Assembly: GCA_003219195.1 (NCBI GenBank)
Contig: QHPX01000067.1
Span: forward strand, 1 to 32,341
Reading direction: 5' to 3'
Origin: Verrucomicrobiota bacterium
Lineage (GTDB): Bacteria; Verrucomicrobiota; Verrucomicrobiia; Chthoniobacterales; UBA10450
Length of the DNA stretch: 32,341 nucleotides
A program made the position numbers and the translations under genes. Below are positions 1 to 7,646 of this stretch, in pieces. Numbering within the stretch: position 1 is the first letter of the stretch; each line of letters begins with the position of its first letter. The notes beneath the pieces were generated by a model, which was given only the letters and a program-made list of their open reading frames with translations, was not told where the DNA came from and did no database searches.

Positions 1-1
1 C

Positions 2-781
2 GGCGGCAACGCAATGAGTGAACCGAATAGCGGCTCTGATGCATTCAGCCTCACTACAACTGCCGTCAAGAAAGGCTCCAGGTATTTCATCAACGGCAGC
101 AAAGTCTTCGTCACCAATGGTCCCGTCGCTGACCTGCTTATCGTGTTTGCCACGATGGACAAAACACGCGGCTCGGACGGAATCAGCGCGTTCCTGGTCG
201 AGAAAGATTCGCCGGGGATGAACGTCGCGCGCAAGCTCGAGAAGATGGGCGTGCGCACGTCGCCGATGGCCGAAGTATTTTTCGAAAACTGCGAGGTGCC
301 GGAGGAAAACCTGCTCGGCAAAGAAGGCGGGGGAGCTTTTCTGTTTACGCGGTCGATGACTTGGGAACGTGGCTGCATCCTGGCCAGCGCGGTCGGCGCG
401 ATGCAAAGGTTGTTAGAGACGTGCATCCGTTATGCAAACGAGCGCAAACAAGCCGGCCAGTCGATCGGCAAGTTCCAGCTCGTGGCCACCAAAATCGTTG
501 ACATGAAGCTGCGCGTCGAGAGCTCCCGGCACATGCTCTACCATTGCGCGTGGTTGAGCAGCCACCGCAAGAGTGTGTACCTGGAGGCCGCGATGACCAA
601 GCTCCACATCAGCGACTGCTGGGTTAAATGCTGCGAGGACGCGATCCAAATCCACGGCGGCTACGGGTACATGACCGAGTACGAGGTCGAGCGGGAATTG
701 CGCGACGCGATCGGCAGCAAGCTCTACTCGGGCACGAGCGAAATACAGCGCAACATCATCGCCTCGCTCCTGGGACTGTAA
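2..781 (+). CDS. Acyl-CoA dehydrogenase, 3' part (5' end outside window)
   Basis: FAD enzyme that makes the alpha-beta double bond in an acyl-CoA and passes electrons to ETF. The reading frame is open from base 2. The first Met (base 14) is internal, because it sits in the family's MSEPNSGSD substrate/FAD-loop motif; roughly 120 N-terminal residues are missing. Also visible are a RKQAGQSIGKFQ segment (helix G/H region), IHGGYGYMTEYEVER and the C-terminal YSGTSEIQRNIIASLLGL. The C-terminal position that holds the catalytic Glu in medium/short-chain enzymes (YEGT) is Ser here. A Glu in MTWERG (residue 118 counted from base 14) lies where isovaleryl- and long-chain-type enzymes place theirs, so I infer that type. 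The gene is followed 18 bases later by etfB, its electron acceptor. The exact substrate is not readable. Confidence 0.93.
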   Translation, partial: GGNAMSEPNSGSDAFSLTTTAVKKGSRYFINGSKVFVTNGPVADLLIVFATMDKTRGSDGISAFLVEKDSPGMNVARKLEKMGVRTSPMAEVFFENCEVPEENLLGKEGGGAFLFTRSMTWERGCILASAVGAMQRLLETCIRYANERKQAGQSIGKFQLVATKIVDMKLRVESSRHMLYHCAWLSSHRKSVYLEAAMTKLHISDCWVKCCEDAIQIHGGYGYMTEYEVERELRDAIGSKLYSGTSEIQRNIIASLLGL

Positions 782-799
782 CGCAATCCCAGTCACTCG

Positions 800-1540
800 A
801 TGAAGGTCCTGGTCCCGTTCAAGAGCGTACCCGACCCCAACGACGCCACTGTCGCGGGCGCAGCAGCTTCGATGCCCAAGTCGGTGATCAACCCGTTCGA
901 CGAGATCGCCATCGAGGAAGCGTTACGGATTCGCGAACGCGGCGAAGCGGCCGAGATCGTGGGCGTCACGATCGGAGCGTCGGCGGTTGACGAACAAATC
1001 CGCGCCGCGCTGGCGATGGGCGTCGATCGCGCCATTCGCATTGACGATTCCCGCGCGCTTGATCCGTACGCGGTGGCGCGCATTCTCCGTGCGCTGATCG
1101 AGAAGGAAGCGCCGCACGTCGTGATCATGGGCAAGCAAGCTGTGGACGACGACTCGAATCAGGTCGGGCAGATGCTGGCCGGCTTGTTGGGTTGGCCGCA
1201 GGCGACGTTCGTCTCGAAGATCGAGTTCCTCGACAACAAGACGCGCGCCCGCTGCACCCGTGAAACCGACGCCGGCCTCGAGGTCGTCGCAATCGAGCTG
1301 CCCGCCATAATCACCACTGACCTGCGCCTCAACGAACCGCGCTACGTCTCGCTGCCCGGTTTGATGAAGGCACGCCGCAAGCCAATTGAGATCCTATCCT
1401 GCGATCAACTGAGAGTGACCGTGCGGCCTCTTACCACTACGCTCTCCACTTCGCGTCCGCCCAAGCGCGCCGCCGGCACACGCGTCGACTCGGTCGAAGA
1501 ATTGATGGCCAAGTTGAGGGGAGAGGCGAAGGTGCTTTGA
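800..1540 (+). CDS. etfB: Electron transfer flavoprotein, beta subunit
   Basis: Small ETF subunit; with EtfA it carries electrons from acyl-CoA dehydrogenases to the membrane quinone reductase. The 246-residue length is normal. It starts MKVLVPFKSVPDP, the usual EtfB start, and has the N-terminal NPFDEIAIEEALRI helix, the AMP-binding MGKQAVDDDSNQVGQMLAGLLGWPQ segment read in two parts around residue 113, and the conserved DLRLNEPRYVSLPGLMKA near residue 175. It lies between the dehydrogenase and etfA, all on one strand with short gaps, so co-transcription is likely. No damage is seen. Confidence 0.96.
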   Translation: MKVLVPFKSVPDPNDATVAGAAASMPKSVINPFDEIAIEEALRIRERGEAAEIVGVTIGASAVDEQIRAALAMGVDRAIRIDDSRALDPYAVARILRALIEKEAPHVVIMGKQAVDDDSNQVGQMLAGLLGWPQATFVSKIEFLDNKTRARCTRETDAGLEVVAIELPAIITTDLRLNEPRYVSLPGLMKARRKPIEILSCDQLRVTVRPLTTTLSTSRPPKRAAGTRVDSVEELMAKLRGEAKVL

Positions 1541-1579
1541 CAACGCGGTGAATTCCCGCTAGACAGGCGCCACCCGAGC

Positions 1580-2542
1580 ATGGCTGAGACCCTCGTACTG
1601 ATCGAACACGATCGCCAACACGCGAAGCGTCCCTCCTTGCACGCGATCACACTGGCGCGACAACTCGGCGGTGAGTACGCGTTACTCGTGCTCGGCCATG
1701 GCCTGGACGAGATCGCCGCGTCTCTCGTTTCGTACGGCGCGTGTGCAGTGCTTGTCGCCGACCACCCTGCATTGGCGGAACCGTTGGCCGACCGTTACGC
1801 GACAGTGATTGTGGAAGCGGCGCGAAAACAGGGCGCGAAGACTCTCCTCGGCACTTCCTCGACGTTCAGCAAAGACGTTTTGCCGCGCGCCGCTGCGCTG
1901 CTCGACGCGCCGATGGTTACCGACGTGCTCGCGATCGAAGAAACGGACGGCTCTATTTCGTACCGACGGCCCATCAACGCCGGCAGCATATTGGCCACGA
2001 TCAAGGTAGAGGGCGACCGCCGCGTACTAACGGTCCGCGCCACCGCCTTCGAGGCGCCTGCGGCGAACGCAGCACCCTGTCCCACCGAGCGGTTCGCGTT
2101 CGACGCCACGTCGCTTCCCAGCGGCATGGAATTCATTTCGCGCGAACAACGCAAGTCCGACCGGCCCGACTTAACCGAAGCCCGGGTCGTGGTAAGCGGC
2201 GGCAGGCCGCTGAAGGACAAGGAAACGTTCGAGCGTCTGGTTGGCGGATTGGCGGACGCGTTGGAGGGCGCGGTTGGCGCCACCCGAGCGGCGGTCGACG
2301 CAGATATGGCGCCTAACGACTACCAAATCGGACAAACCGGCAAAATCGTCGCGCCCGAGTTGTATATCGCGCTTGGCATCTCCGGCGCGATCCAGCATCT
2401 GGCGGGCATCAAGGATTCGCGGATCATCGTGGCGATCAATAAAGATCCCGACGCGCCGATCTTTCAGATGGCGACTTACGGCCTGGTGGGCGACCTGCAT
2501 CAGATCGTCCCACAACTCATCGAATTAATTCGCCGAAGCTAA
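1580..2542 (+). CDS. etfA: Electron transfer flavoprotein, alpha subunit
   Basis: FAD-binding ETF subunit of 320 residues, a full-length family member. The C-terminal FAD domain is textbook: [17 protein letters not shown], then [28 protein letters not shown] and [20 protein letters not shown]. The N-terminal domain (about 1-190) is the variable ETF fold. The start at 1580 follows etfB by 39 bases; the space has no strong ribosome-binding site, so translation may partly depend on coupling to etfB. The intact etfBA pair next to a dehydrogenase and EtfD forms a complete acyl-CoA-to-quinone electron route. Confidence 0.96.
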   Translation: MAETLVLIEHDRQHAKRPSLHAITLARQLGGEYALLVLGHGLDEIAASLVSYGACAVLVADHPALAEPLADRYATVIVEAARKQGAKTLLGTSSTFSKDVLPRAAALLDAPMVTDVLAIEETDGSISYRRPINAGSILATIKVEGDRRVLTVRATAFEAPAANAAPCPTERFAFDATSLPSGMEFISREQRKSDRPDLTEARVVVSGGRPLKDKETFERLVGGLADALEGAVGATRAAVDADMAPNDYQIGQTGKIVAPELYIALGISGAIQHLAGIKDSRIIVAINKDPDAPIFQMATYGLVGDLHQIVPQLIELIRRS

Positions 2543-2564
2543 GCCAGAAGGATAGATTCGTGCC

Positions 2565-2729
2565 GTGAAACATAAAGGTCCAGAATTCATCCGATTCTTT
2601 GAGCCGATTGAGTTAGTGGCGGGTGAAGACTTAATACATTTGTTCGAAAACCTCGAGCTAGGTTTACTTCCACGAAAAACTTTTGAAATAGATCGGAAGT
2701 TCTTTGATGAATTCACTAGAGAAACCTAG
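2565..2729 (+). CDS. Short unrecognised ORF between etfA and the EtfD gene
   Basis: A 54-codon frame with a GTG start preceded at about 12 bases by AGAAGGA (2546-2552). The product begins MKHKGPEFIRFFEPIEL and is rich in Phe, Glu and Leu, ending DEFTRET. I do not recognise it. The start faintly recalls N-terminal domains of Mrr-like proteins, but this is not enough to assign. Its composition is more AT-rich than the neighbours. It may be a real small protein, the remnant of an inserted gene, or chance. Confidence 0.35.
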   Translation: MKHKGPEFIRFFEPIELVAGEDLIHLFENLELGLLPRKTFEIDRKFFDEFTRET

Positions 2730-2826
2730 TTAGACGATGCAGCTACCGTCCGGTCGGCGTGCTGCTTCGCTTTACCTCATGAAAAACGCGGCCATCGCTC
2801 TTCACGCCCGCCTCTTCCAGCCCTAG

Positions 2827-4842
2827 ATGATCTCATCCCTTGTCATAACCGATGTAAATAGCGTCACGCGCGAAGTGTTCGGCAACATCGCACCGTGGAT
2901 GCGCGTCGTGTTCTTCGTCATGATCGCGGCGAGTATTGGTGTACTCGTATGGCAGGTCGTCGCCCGCTTGCGACTCTGGCGTAAAGGTCAACCGGGCGGA
3001 TTTGAGCGTGACTGGCGGGTGTGGATTCGGCGATTCGTCGTCTACGCACTGGCGCAGAAACGCGTTCATCGCAAGGCGCTCGGCGCTCTACTCCACCTGC
3101 TGCTCTTCAGTGGTTTCGTGGTGTTGACCATCGGCACCACCCTGTTGGCGATCGCCTACGATGGGCCGTACTACTTTCACCACGGCTGGTACTACCTGAT
3201 CTACGAACTGACGATGGACGTCTTCGGTGTGGCATTCATCGTCGGTTGCTTGCTCGCCATGTATCGGCGCGCCTTTCAACGGAAGCCGAGCCTCGGTCAC
3301 AACAAGAGCGACTGGTGGCTGTTGGGATTGCTTCTCTCGTTAGGCATTACTGGTTTCGTGGTGGAAGCGTTGCGCATGCATTACACCCACGTGCAACCGT
3401 GGGTGGCGCACTGGTCGATTGTCGGCTGGCTGATCGATGCGACTTTGTTGCGCGATATCGACGTGGTTACCGCCCAAACGATGCACCTGTGGGCTTGGTG
3501 GCTGCACACAATCCTAGTCGCAGTGTTCTTCGCCACGATTCCGGTGAATCGGTTTCTCCACGTGATCACTGGCCCGCTCAACATCGCCGCCCGTCCCGAG
3601 CGGCCCATGGGCAAGCTTGTGCCGTTGAAGATGGAAGAGGTCGAGCGAACGGGCCTCATCGGCGTCAGCGAAATCGAGCATTTCACGCGCCAACAACTGC
3701 TCAGCCTCGATTCCTGCATGGAGTGCGGTCGCTGCGAAGACGCGTGTCCGGCGACCGCGACGGGCAAACCGCTTTCGCCCAAAGCGGTCGTGATCGACTT
3801 GCGCGGATTGATGTCGCGCGGCGGCGAGTTGCACGGCCAGACGATCCGGGCCGAAACGCTTTGGGCCTGCACGATGTGCCAGGCGTGCGTCCAGGAGTGC
3901 CCTGTGTTGATCGGGCACGTCGATTTGATCAGCGACATGCGTCGGCATTTGGTCGGCCAAGGGAAAATCTCTGGGCCGCCGGCGCGAGCGCTGCAACAGA
4001 TCAACAGCCAGTCCAACCCTTACGGTCGCCCCAACTCCGACCGCCTAGCCTGGGCGGAAGGCCTCGACGTGCCGACGGTCGAATCGAATCCCGACTTCGA
4101 TTATCTGCTCTGGGTCGGCTGCGCCGCGTCATTCGATCCGCGCGCACAGAAGGTCGCGCGTGCGACCGCTCAGCTACTCAAGGAAGTGGGACTGAATTTC
4201 GCCGTCCTGGGGACGGAGGAACGTTGCACCGGCGATCCCGCGCGTCGAATCGGCGATGAGTTCCTTTTCCAACAGCTTGCGCAGGCCAATGTCGAGACCC
4301 TGACGCGCCACAAGGTGAAGAAGATCGTGACACCATGCCCACATTGTTACAACACGTTCAAGAACGAATACCCGCACTTCGGCGGCCAATACGAAGTACA
4401 ACATCACTCAACGGTGCTCGCAGAATTGGTCGGGGCGGGACGATTGAGTAATGGCAAAGGCACCGGTAATGGTGAGCCGATCACGTTGCACGACCCGTGT
4501 TACCTAGCTCGTGTCAACGGGGAAGTCGATGCGACACGCACGGTGGTAGGCGCTGCCAGGGACACGCAGTTTCGCGAAATGCCTCGCTGCGGGAAAAAGA
4601 CTTTCTGCTGCGGTGCGGGCGGAGGTCGGATGTGGTTTGAGGAGGTACCGTCGCAGCGCGTTTCCGTCTTGCGTTCGCAGGAAGCTATCGCGACCGGCGC
4701 GCGCACGCTCGCAACAGCATGCCCGTTTTGTTTGAACATGATGACCGACGGCATGGCGGGCACGCAAGGAGGGGAAAACGTGAAGGTGCTCGACATCGCA
4801 GAGCTGTTACTCAGCCGCCAAGCGTCAGGTGCGCGAGAGTGA
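2827..4842 (+). CDS. Membrane FeS oxidoreductase, ETF:menaquinone reductase type (EtfD-like)
   Basis: Takes electrons from reduced ETF and gives them to quinone in the membrane. Domains in order: a NarI/cytochrome-b-like membrane part (about residues 20-250, with His-containing helices HRKALGALLHLLLF and HLWAWWLHTILVAVFF as likely haem sites); two 4Fe-4S motifs, CMECGRCEDACP from Cys297 and CTMCQACVQECP from Cys348; then two CCG (HdrD-type) cysteine domains, with CPHCYNTFKNEYPHFGG in the first and CGAGGGRMWFEE plus CPFCLNMM in the second. The 671-residue length fits EtfD/EMR proteins such as those paired with EtfBA in mycobacteria and Syntrophomonas (family knowledge). Placement right after etfBA supports this role over a heterodisulfide reductase. 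Start: ATG 2827, N-terminal to the first helix. Confidence 0.9.
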   Translation: MISSLVITDVNSVTREVFGNIAPWMRVVFFVMIAASIGVLVWQVVARLRLWRKGQPGGFERDWRVWIRRFVVYALAQKRVHRKALGALLHLLLFSGFVVLTIGTTLLAIAYDGPYYFHHGWYYLIYELTMDVFGVAFIVGCLLAMYRRAFQRKPSLGHNKSDWWLLGLLLSLGITGFVVEALRMHYTHVQPWVAHWSIVGWLIDATLLRDIDVVTAQTMHLWAWWLHTILVAVFFATIPVNRFLHVITGPLNIAARPERPMGKLVPLKMEEVERTGLIGVSEIEHFTRQQLLSLDSCMECGRCEDACPATATGKPLSPKAVVIDLRGLMSRGGELHGQTIRAETLWACTMCQACVQECPVLIGHVDLISDMRRHLVGQGKISGPPARALQQINSQSNPYGRPNSDRLAWAEGLDVPTVESNPDFDYLLWVGCAASFDPRAQKVARATAQLLKEVGLNFAVLGTEERCTGDPARRIGDEFLFQQLAQANVETLTRHKVKKIVTPCPHCYNTFKNEYPHFGGQYEVQHHSTVLAELVGAGRLSNGKGTGNGEPITLHDPCYLARVNGEVDATRTVVGAARDTQFREMPRCGKKTFCCGAGGGRMWFEEVPSQRVSVLRSQEAIATGARTLATACPFCLNMMTDGMAGTQGGENVKVLDIAELLLSRQASGARE

Positions 4843-4996
4843 ATGGTGAATGCTGAGAAATAAAGTAACAAGAACGGCATCCGCCCTCCGTACCAATCAC
4901 CAATCCTCAGAAAGGCGCAAGAGAAGCGGACGTGGGCTCAGCTTCGGGCGAGGCGTCGGTCGAGCGCGTCTCGCCATTCGCTCCGGTTCCCCGCTC
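4843..4996. other. Convergent intergenic space, no feature seen
   Basis: 154 bases between the 3' ends of the EtfD gene (+) and the kelch gene (-). I see no clear hairpin followed by a T run on either strand, no tRNA and no convincing small ORF. Confidence 0.5.
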
Positions 4997-6118
4997 TTAC
5001 GGTGTATAGGCAAACCCGTCGTTGAACCAGTTGTTGCAGCACTCACCTGAGCCGCCCCAGACGATCATTCGGGAGCCGTCCCAGATCGCGGTGTGACTCG
5101 AGCGCGGCGCGGGAGCACCAGTCGTTGTCATGGTCGTCCACGTGTTGGCGACGGGATCGTACTTCGCTCCGGTACCGATCGGGTTTCCAGCCGCATCCGA
5201 GCCTCCCCAGACGATGAACGCGTTGCCCGACCAGACACATGTGGCGCCGAGCCGTGGTGTAGGAGCATTGGTCCTGGAGATTGTTCTCCAGACACCCGTG
5301 CGCGTGTTATAAAGCTTCCCGTTTGCCAGGGGGCGGAAGCTCGAGTTGACACCGCCCCAGATGAACAGGTTCGTGGCGTCCCAACCCGAAGCGAAGAAGA
5401 GTCGCGGTGATGGCGCATTGGTGGTAGAGATAGCTGTCCAAGTATCGGTGCGTGGGTCATAAAGCGCGCCGTCATTCACATAGTTACCCAGGCTGATGCC
5501 ACCCCAGACTAACATCTGCGATCCGGTCCAGATCGAGGCTTGACCGTCGCGGGCAGAGGGGGCGCCGACAGTTGTGGTCGGCGACCAGCTATCTGTGACG
5601 GGATCGTAGAGCGCGCCGGTGTTCACATCGCCGCCGAAGCCGACCGCGCCGCCCCAAACGATCAACCGATCGCCGGTCCAGATGAAGGAATGCCCGAAAC
5701 GACCGGCAGGTGCTCCGGTGAGTGAGGTCGATCGCCAGGTGTCGGTGACGGTATCGTAGCGGCCGCCAGTGTTAAGAAAGTTGATCCCGTCATCGCCGCC
5801 CCAGAGGATCATCTCGTGTCCCGTCCACACTGCGGGCTGGCCTTCGCGTCCGGATGGCGCGTTGGTCGTGGTCGTGGCCGTCCACACATTCGACGAGCGT
5901 TTCCAGCGCGCTCCCGTGTCGGCGAAGGGAACCATCGGGGAGTCCTGGCCGCCCCAGACGATCATCTGGTCTGTTCCATCGATGCGTGTAAATATCGTCG
6001 AGTGCGCCGCGCGCGGCGTGGGCGCATTCACGACCGTTATCGGGGACCAACTGTCGGCGAGGATCGCTGGCCCGATCATTAACGGAATGAAACACAGCAC
6101 AATCCGACGAATCATCAT
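4997..6118 (-). CDS. Secreted seven-repeat kelch (galactose-oxidase-like) propeller
   Basis: 373 residues. The N terminus MMIRRIVLCFIPLMIGPAILA looks like a signal peptide with cleavage after ILA, so the protein is exported. The rest is seven repeats of about 48 residues, each reading roughly W-x(6)-APxxR-x(5)-IW-G-x(3)-IVWGG, with variants such as AVWTGHEMILWGG, FIWTGDRLIVWGG and AIWDGSRMIVWGG. Seven repeats predict a closed seven-bladed beta-propeller. No catalytic domain is attached, so binding or scaffold work outside the cell is the safest reading. A strong Shine-Dalgarno (AAGGAGG) lies about eight bases upstream and fits ATG 6118 or the next codon, ATG 6115. It is monocistronic, with the ETF operon converging on it. 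Confidence 0.85.
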   Translation of the reverse strand: MMIRRIVLCFIPLMIGPAILADSWSPITVVNAPTPRAAHSTIFTRIDGTDQMIVWGGQDSPMVPFADTGARWKRSSNVWTATTTTNAPSGREGQPAVWTGHEMILWGGDDGINFLNTGGRYDTVTDTWRSTSLTGAPAGRFGHSFIWTGDRLIVWGGAVGFGGDVNTGALYDPVTDSWSPTTTVGAPSARDGQASIWTGSQMLVWGGISLGNYVNDGALYDPRTDTWTAISTTNAPSPRLFFASGWDATNLFIWGGVNSSFRPLANGKLYNTRTGVWRTISRTNAPTPRLGATCVWSGNAFIVWGGSDAAGNPIGTGAKYDPVANTWTTMTTTGAPAPRSSHTAIWDGSRMIVWGGSGECCNNWFNDGFAYTP

Positions 6119-6124
6119 AAGAAA

Positions 6125-6132
6125 CCCTCCTT
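6125..6132 (-). promoter_or_regulatory. Strong ribosome-binding site of the kelch gene
   Basis: On the minus strand the bases read AAGGAGGG, an almost perfect anti-16S match, ending about seven bases before ATG 6118. It fixes the start of the kelch gene and predicts efficient translation. Confidence 0.75.
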
Positions 6133-6159
6133 GGTAGCGAAAGCTTGTTTGCCTGTCTA

Positions 6160-6189
6160 AGTTACTGCGAAGAGAGACCGCTTGTCAAG
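6160..6189 (-). promoter_or_regulatory. Possible sigma-70-like promoter for the kelch gene
   Basis: A perfect TTGACA box on the minus strand (6189-6184) lies about 66 bases upstream of the start codon. The best -10 candidate at 18-base spacing is TAACTT (6165-6160), a weak match, so this is a suggestion only. Confidence 0.25.
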
Positions 6190-6434
6190 GCAAAGAGAGC
6201 CCCAGATAGCAAAATCAGACAAGTAAAAAGGCTCGCCTTTGACACTCCAAAACGAATTACCATAAGAACTCCCTTTACGAACGATCCCGGATTACGGGAG
6301 GCATTTTGGTCGCTCATGCGGGCGGCCCGGAGAATTTGCCTTCGCTGATCGGCTTGGCGAATCGATCAATTACTTCCGTCGTCACTCGTTAGTTGCAACT
6401 GGCGATCTGAAATCTACAATCTGAAAATCCCGTT

Positions 6435-6479
6435 CGGGACTTAGCTCAGTTGGTAGAGCGCCTCAATGGCGTTGAGTGC
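6435..6479 (+). pseudogene. tRNA-Ala(GGC) 5' half, truncated
   Basis: The bases follow the tRNA-Ala plan: an acceptor-like 5' strand, T-A at positions 8-9, the D-arm GCTCAGTTGGTAGAGC, then an anticodon arm of four pairs (CTCA/TGAG) closing the seven-base loop ATGGCGT with anticodon GGC. After the anticodon arm the variable loop, T-arm (no GGTTCGA-type sequence) and 3' acceptor strand are absent, and the acceptor 5' strand has no partner. It is a fragment, not a working tRNA, and probably marks an integration or rearrangement breakpoint inside a tRNA gene. Confidence 0.65.
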
Positions 6480-6625
6480 GGAGCAGTTTAGCTCATTTGG
6501 TCCGATTTCGATCAAAAGTGATCTACAGCGCTAGCGCATTAGATTGCGATGCATCTCAACGCTTGTCAGTATTCTAAAAGATATGTGAGAATGGATAATG
6601 GGTTGTACAATCGGGTTCACCCTCT

Positions 6626-6651
6626 CGCGCGCGCACGTGTGCGTGCGCGTA
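6626..6651. repeat. 26-nt strictly alternating pyrimidine-purine tract
   Basis: Every step from 6626 to 6651 alternates pyrimidine and purine (mainly CG with some CA/TG steps). Such tracts can adopt Z-DNA under negative supercoiling. It sits between the tRNA fragment and the halogenase fragment. Confidence 0.7.
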
Positions 6652-6669
6652 TTGGTTCGCGTGAATTAG

Positions 6670-6978
6670 ATGGCCTTTTTTTTCAAGCGCGCGAGGCCAG
6701 TGACGGGCGCCTTTGTTCTCGCTCGCCCCAGCGTTGCGGCATCCTTAGATCTCGAGTGTGCGAATCCGATTCTTGGCCAAGGTGGGGATCTGGCCGGTGA
6801 GCGCCCAGCGGAAGCCGCGGCGAACATATCCCAAGTCTCTTTCGGTTAGTTGGTCTTCTTCCTTCATCCAGTGAGCGCGAACCAAGGCATCTTTGCGAAT
6901 CGGAACAGGAAACGGATATTGGCCCGCCATGTCGAAGACGCGCTTGGTCGCGTCGGCCGCGGAGTTGCTGCTCAGCCG
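6670..6978 (-). pseudogene. C-terminal fragment of a flavin-dependent halogenase, inverted second copy
   Basis: Read on the minus strand, the frame from 6978 to the stop at 6747-6745 gives SAADATKRVFDMAGQY, FPVPIRKDALVRAHWMKEE and FRWALTGQIPTLAKNRIR before the stop. This is the C terminus of the halogenase at 16499-18176. By eye the DNA matches the other copy at roughly nine bases in ten, and the match continues about 75 bases past the stop, through the Cys-Gly-rich 3' flank to the A run near 6670. A TGA at 6981-6979 and loss of similarity end it upstream. About 70 of roughly 560 codons remain, with no start. Compared with the long copy it lacks a 61-base segment next to a repeated TTCCGCTGG. 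Confidence 0.85.
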
Positions 6979-7646
6979 TCAAACGCCACGTCGTCGAGGA
7001 GTATCCTAAGGCGGCGAAGCCGCAACCAAACCGGAGGGCGACGCTCGCGGACTTCGCGATGCGAGAAGCAAATCCCAAGACATGAATGCATCTAATGTAT
7101 CTCGACCACTTTTTATTCCCGTGCTCTTGGGCACGGGGCGCGAAGACCGACGGAGTGAACCAGTGGCAAATTTCGTTTTTGGCGAGGTTCTGCCTGTCCT
7201 GCGCGAGCTTGGTCTAACGACGAACGCGCCGCTCGCCGAAACTTGTCCATAGTCCCAGTGGATAAGGCGGCGGGCGATCACCGCAATCGTGATTTGTCGC
7301 TCACCATTATTTTCTCTGTTGATCGCGCTGTTTTGTAACTGACAAACGTTACTCGTTTTTTTGTGCCTAGCCTAACACTGCGACCCACCGCGTATGATGT
7401 AGAAGGACAGCTGTCATGGCTAGTCTTAAAGCTTCAACAAAGCGCCAATACTTGCCACCTGGTCAAGAATCTTACATCGGGGACAACAATCATTGCCTGC
7501 TTCTCGAAGATCATGATTATGGACGGCGCAACGGATTGCAAATGTGGCGTACGTAGGATGGCGGTGACGCTCAACACTGGAGTGCGGCGAAAAGTATTGA
7601 CAACCCGGCAGCGGTTCTCTTGATTCGATACCGATTTACGCTACGC
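6979..7646. other. Gene-poor region upstream of the sugar operon
   Basis: No credible gene. It includes a 7-bp perfect hairpin (CCCGTGC/GCACGGG, about 7118-7138) with no T run on either side. An 86-codon frame with a GTG start at 7363-7623 has no recognisable domain. A TTGACA at 7597-7602 could be the -35 box for the operon that begins at 7647, but I see no good -10 box. Confidence 0.45.

Larger units (their letters stand above)
6190..6669. other. Gene-poor scar region
   Basis: No convincing protein gene. It contains a tRNA-Ala 5' fragment (6435-6479), a weaker D-arm-like echo just after it (about 6484-6503, TTTAGCTCATTTGGT) and a purine-pyrimidine alternating tract (6626-6651). A 67-codon plus-strand frame at 6145-6348 has no recognisable product or ribosome-binding site and I do not call it. 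Confidence 0.5.

Noticed and set aside
3021-4259. 412-codon frame overlapping the EtfD gene
   Set aside because: Arg-rich shadow of the real gene in another frame; the EtfD frame has all cofactor motifs.
7118-7138. 7-bp GC hairpin as a terminator
   Set aside because: No T run follows the stem on either strand.
7363-7623. 86-codon ORF upstream of the epimerase
   Set aside because: GTG start without Shine-Dalgarno, no recognisable fold, likely leader DNA.
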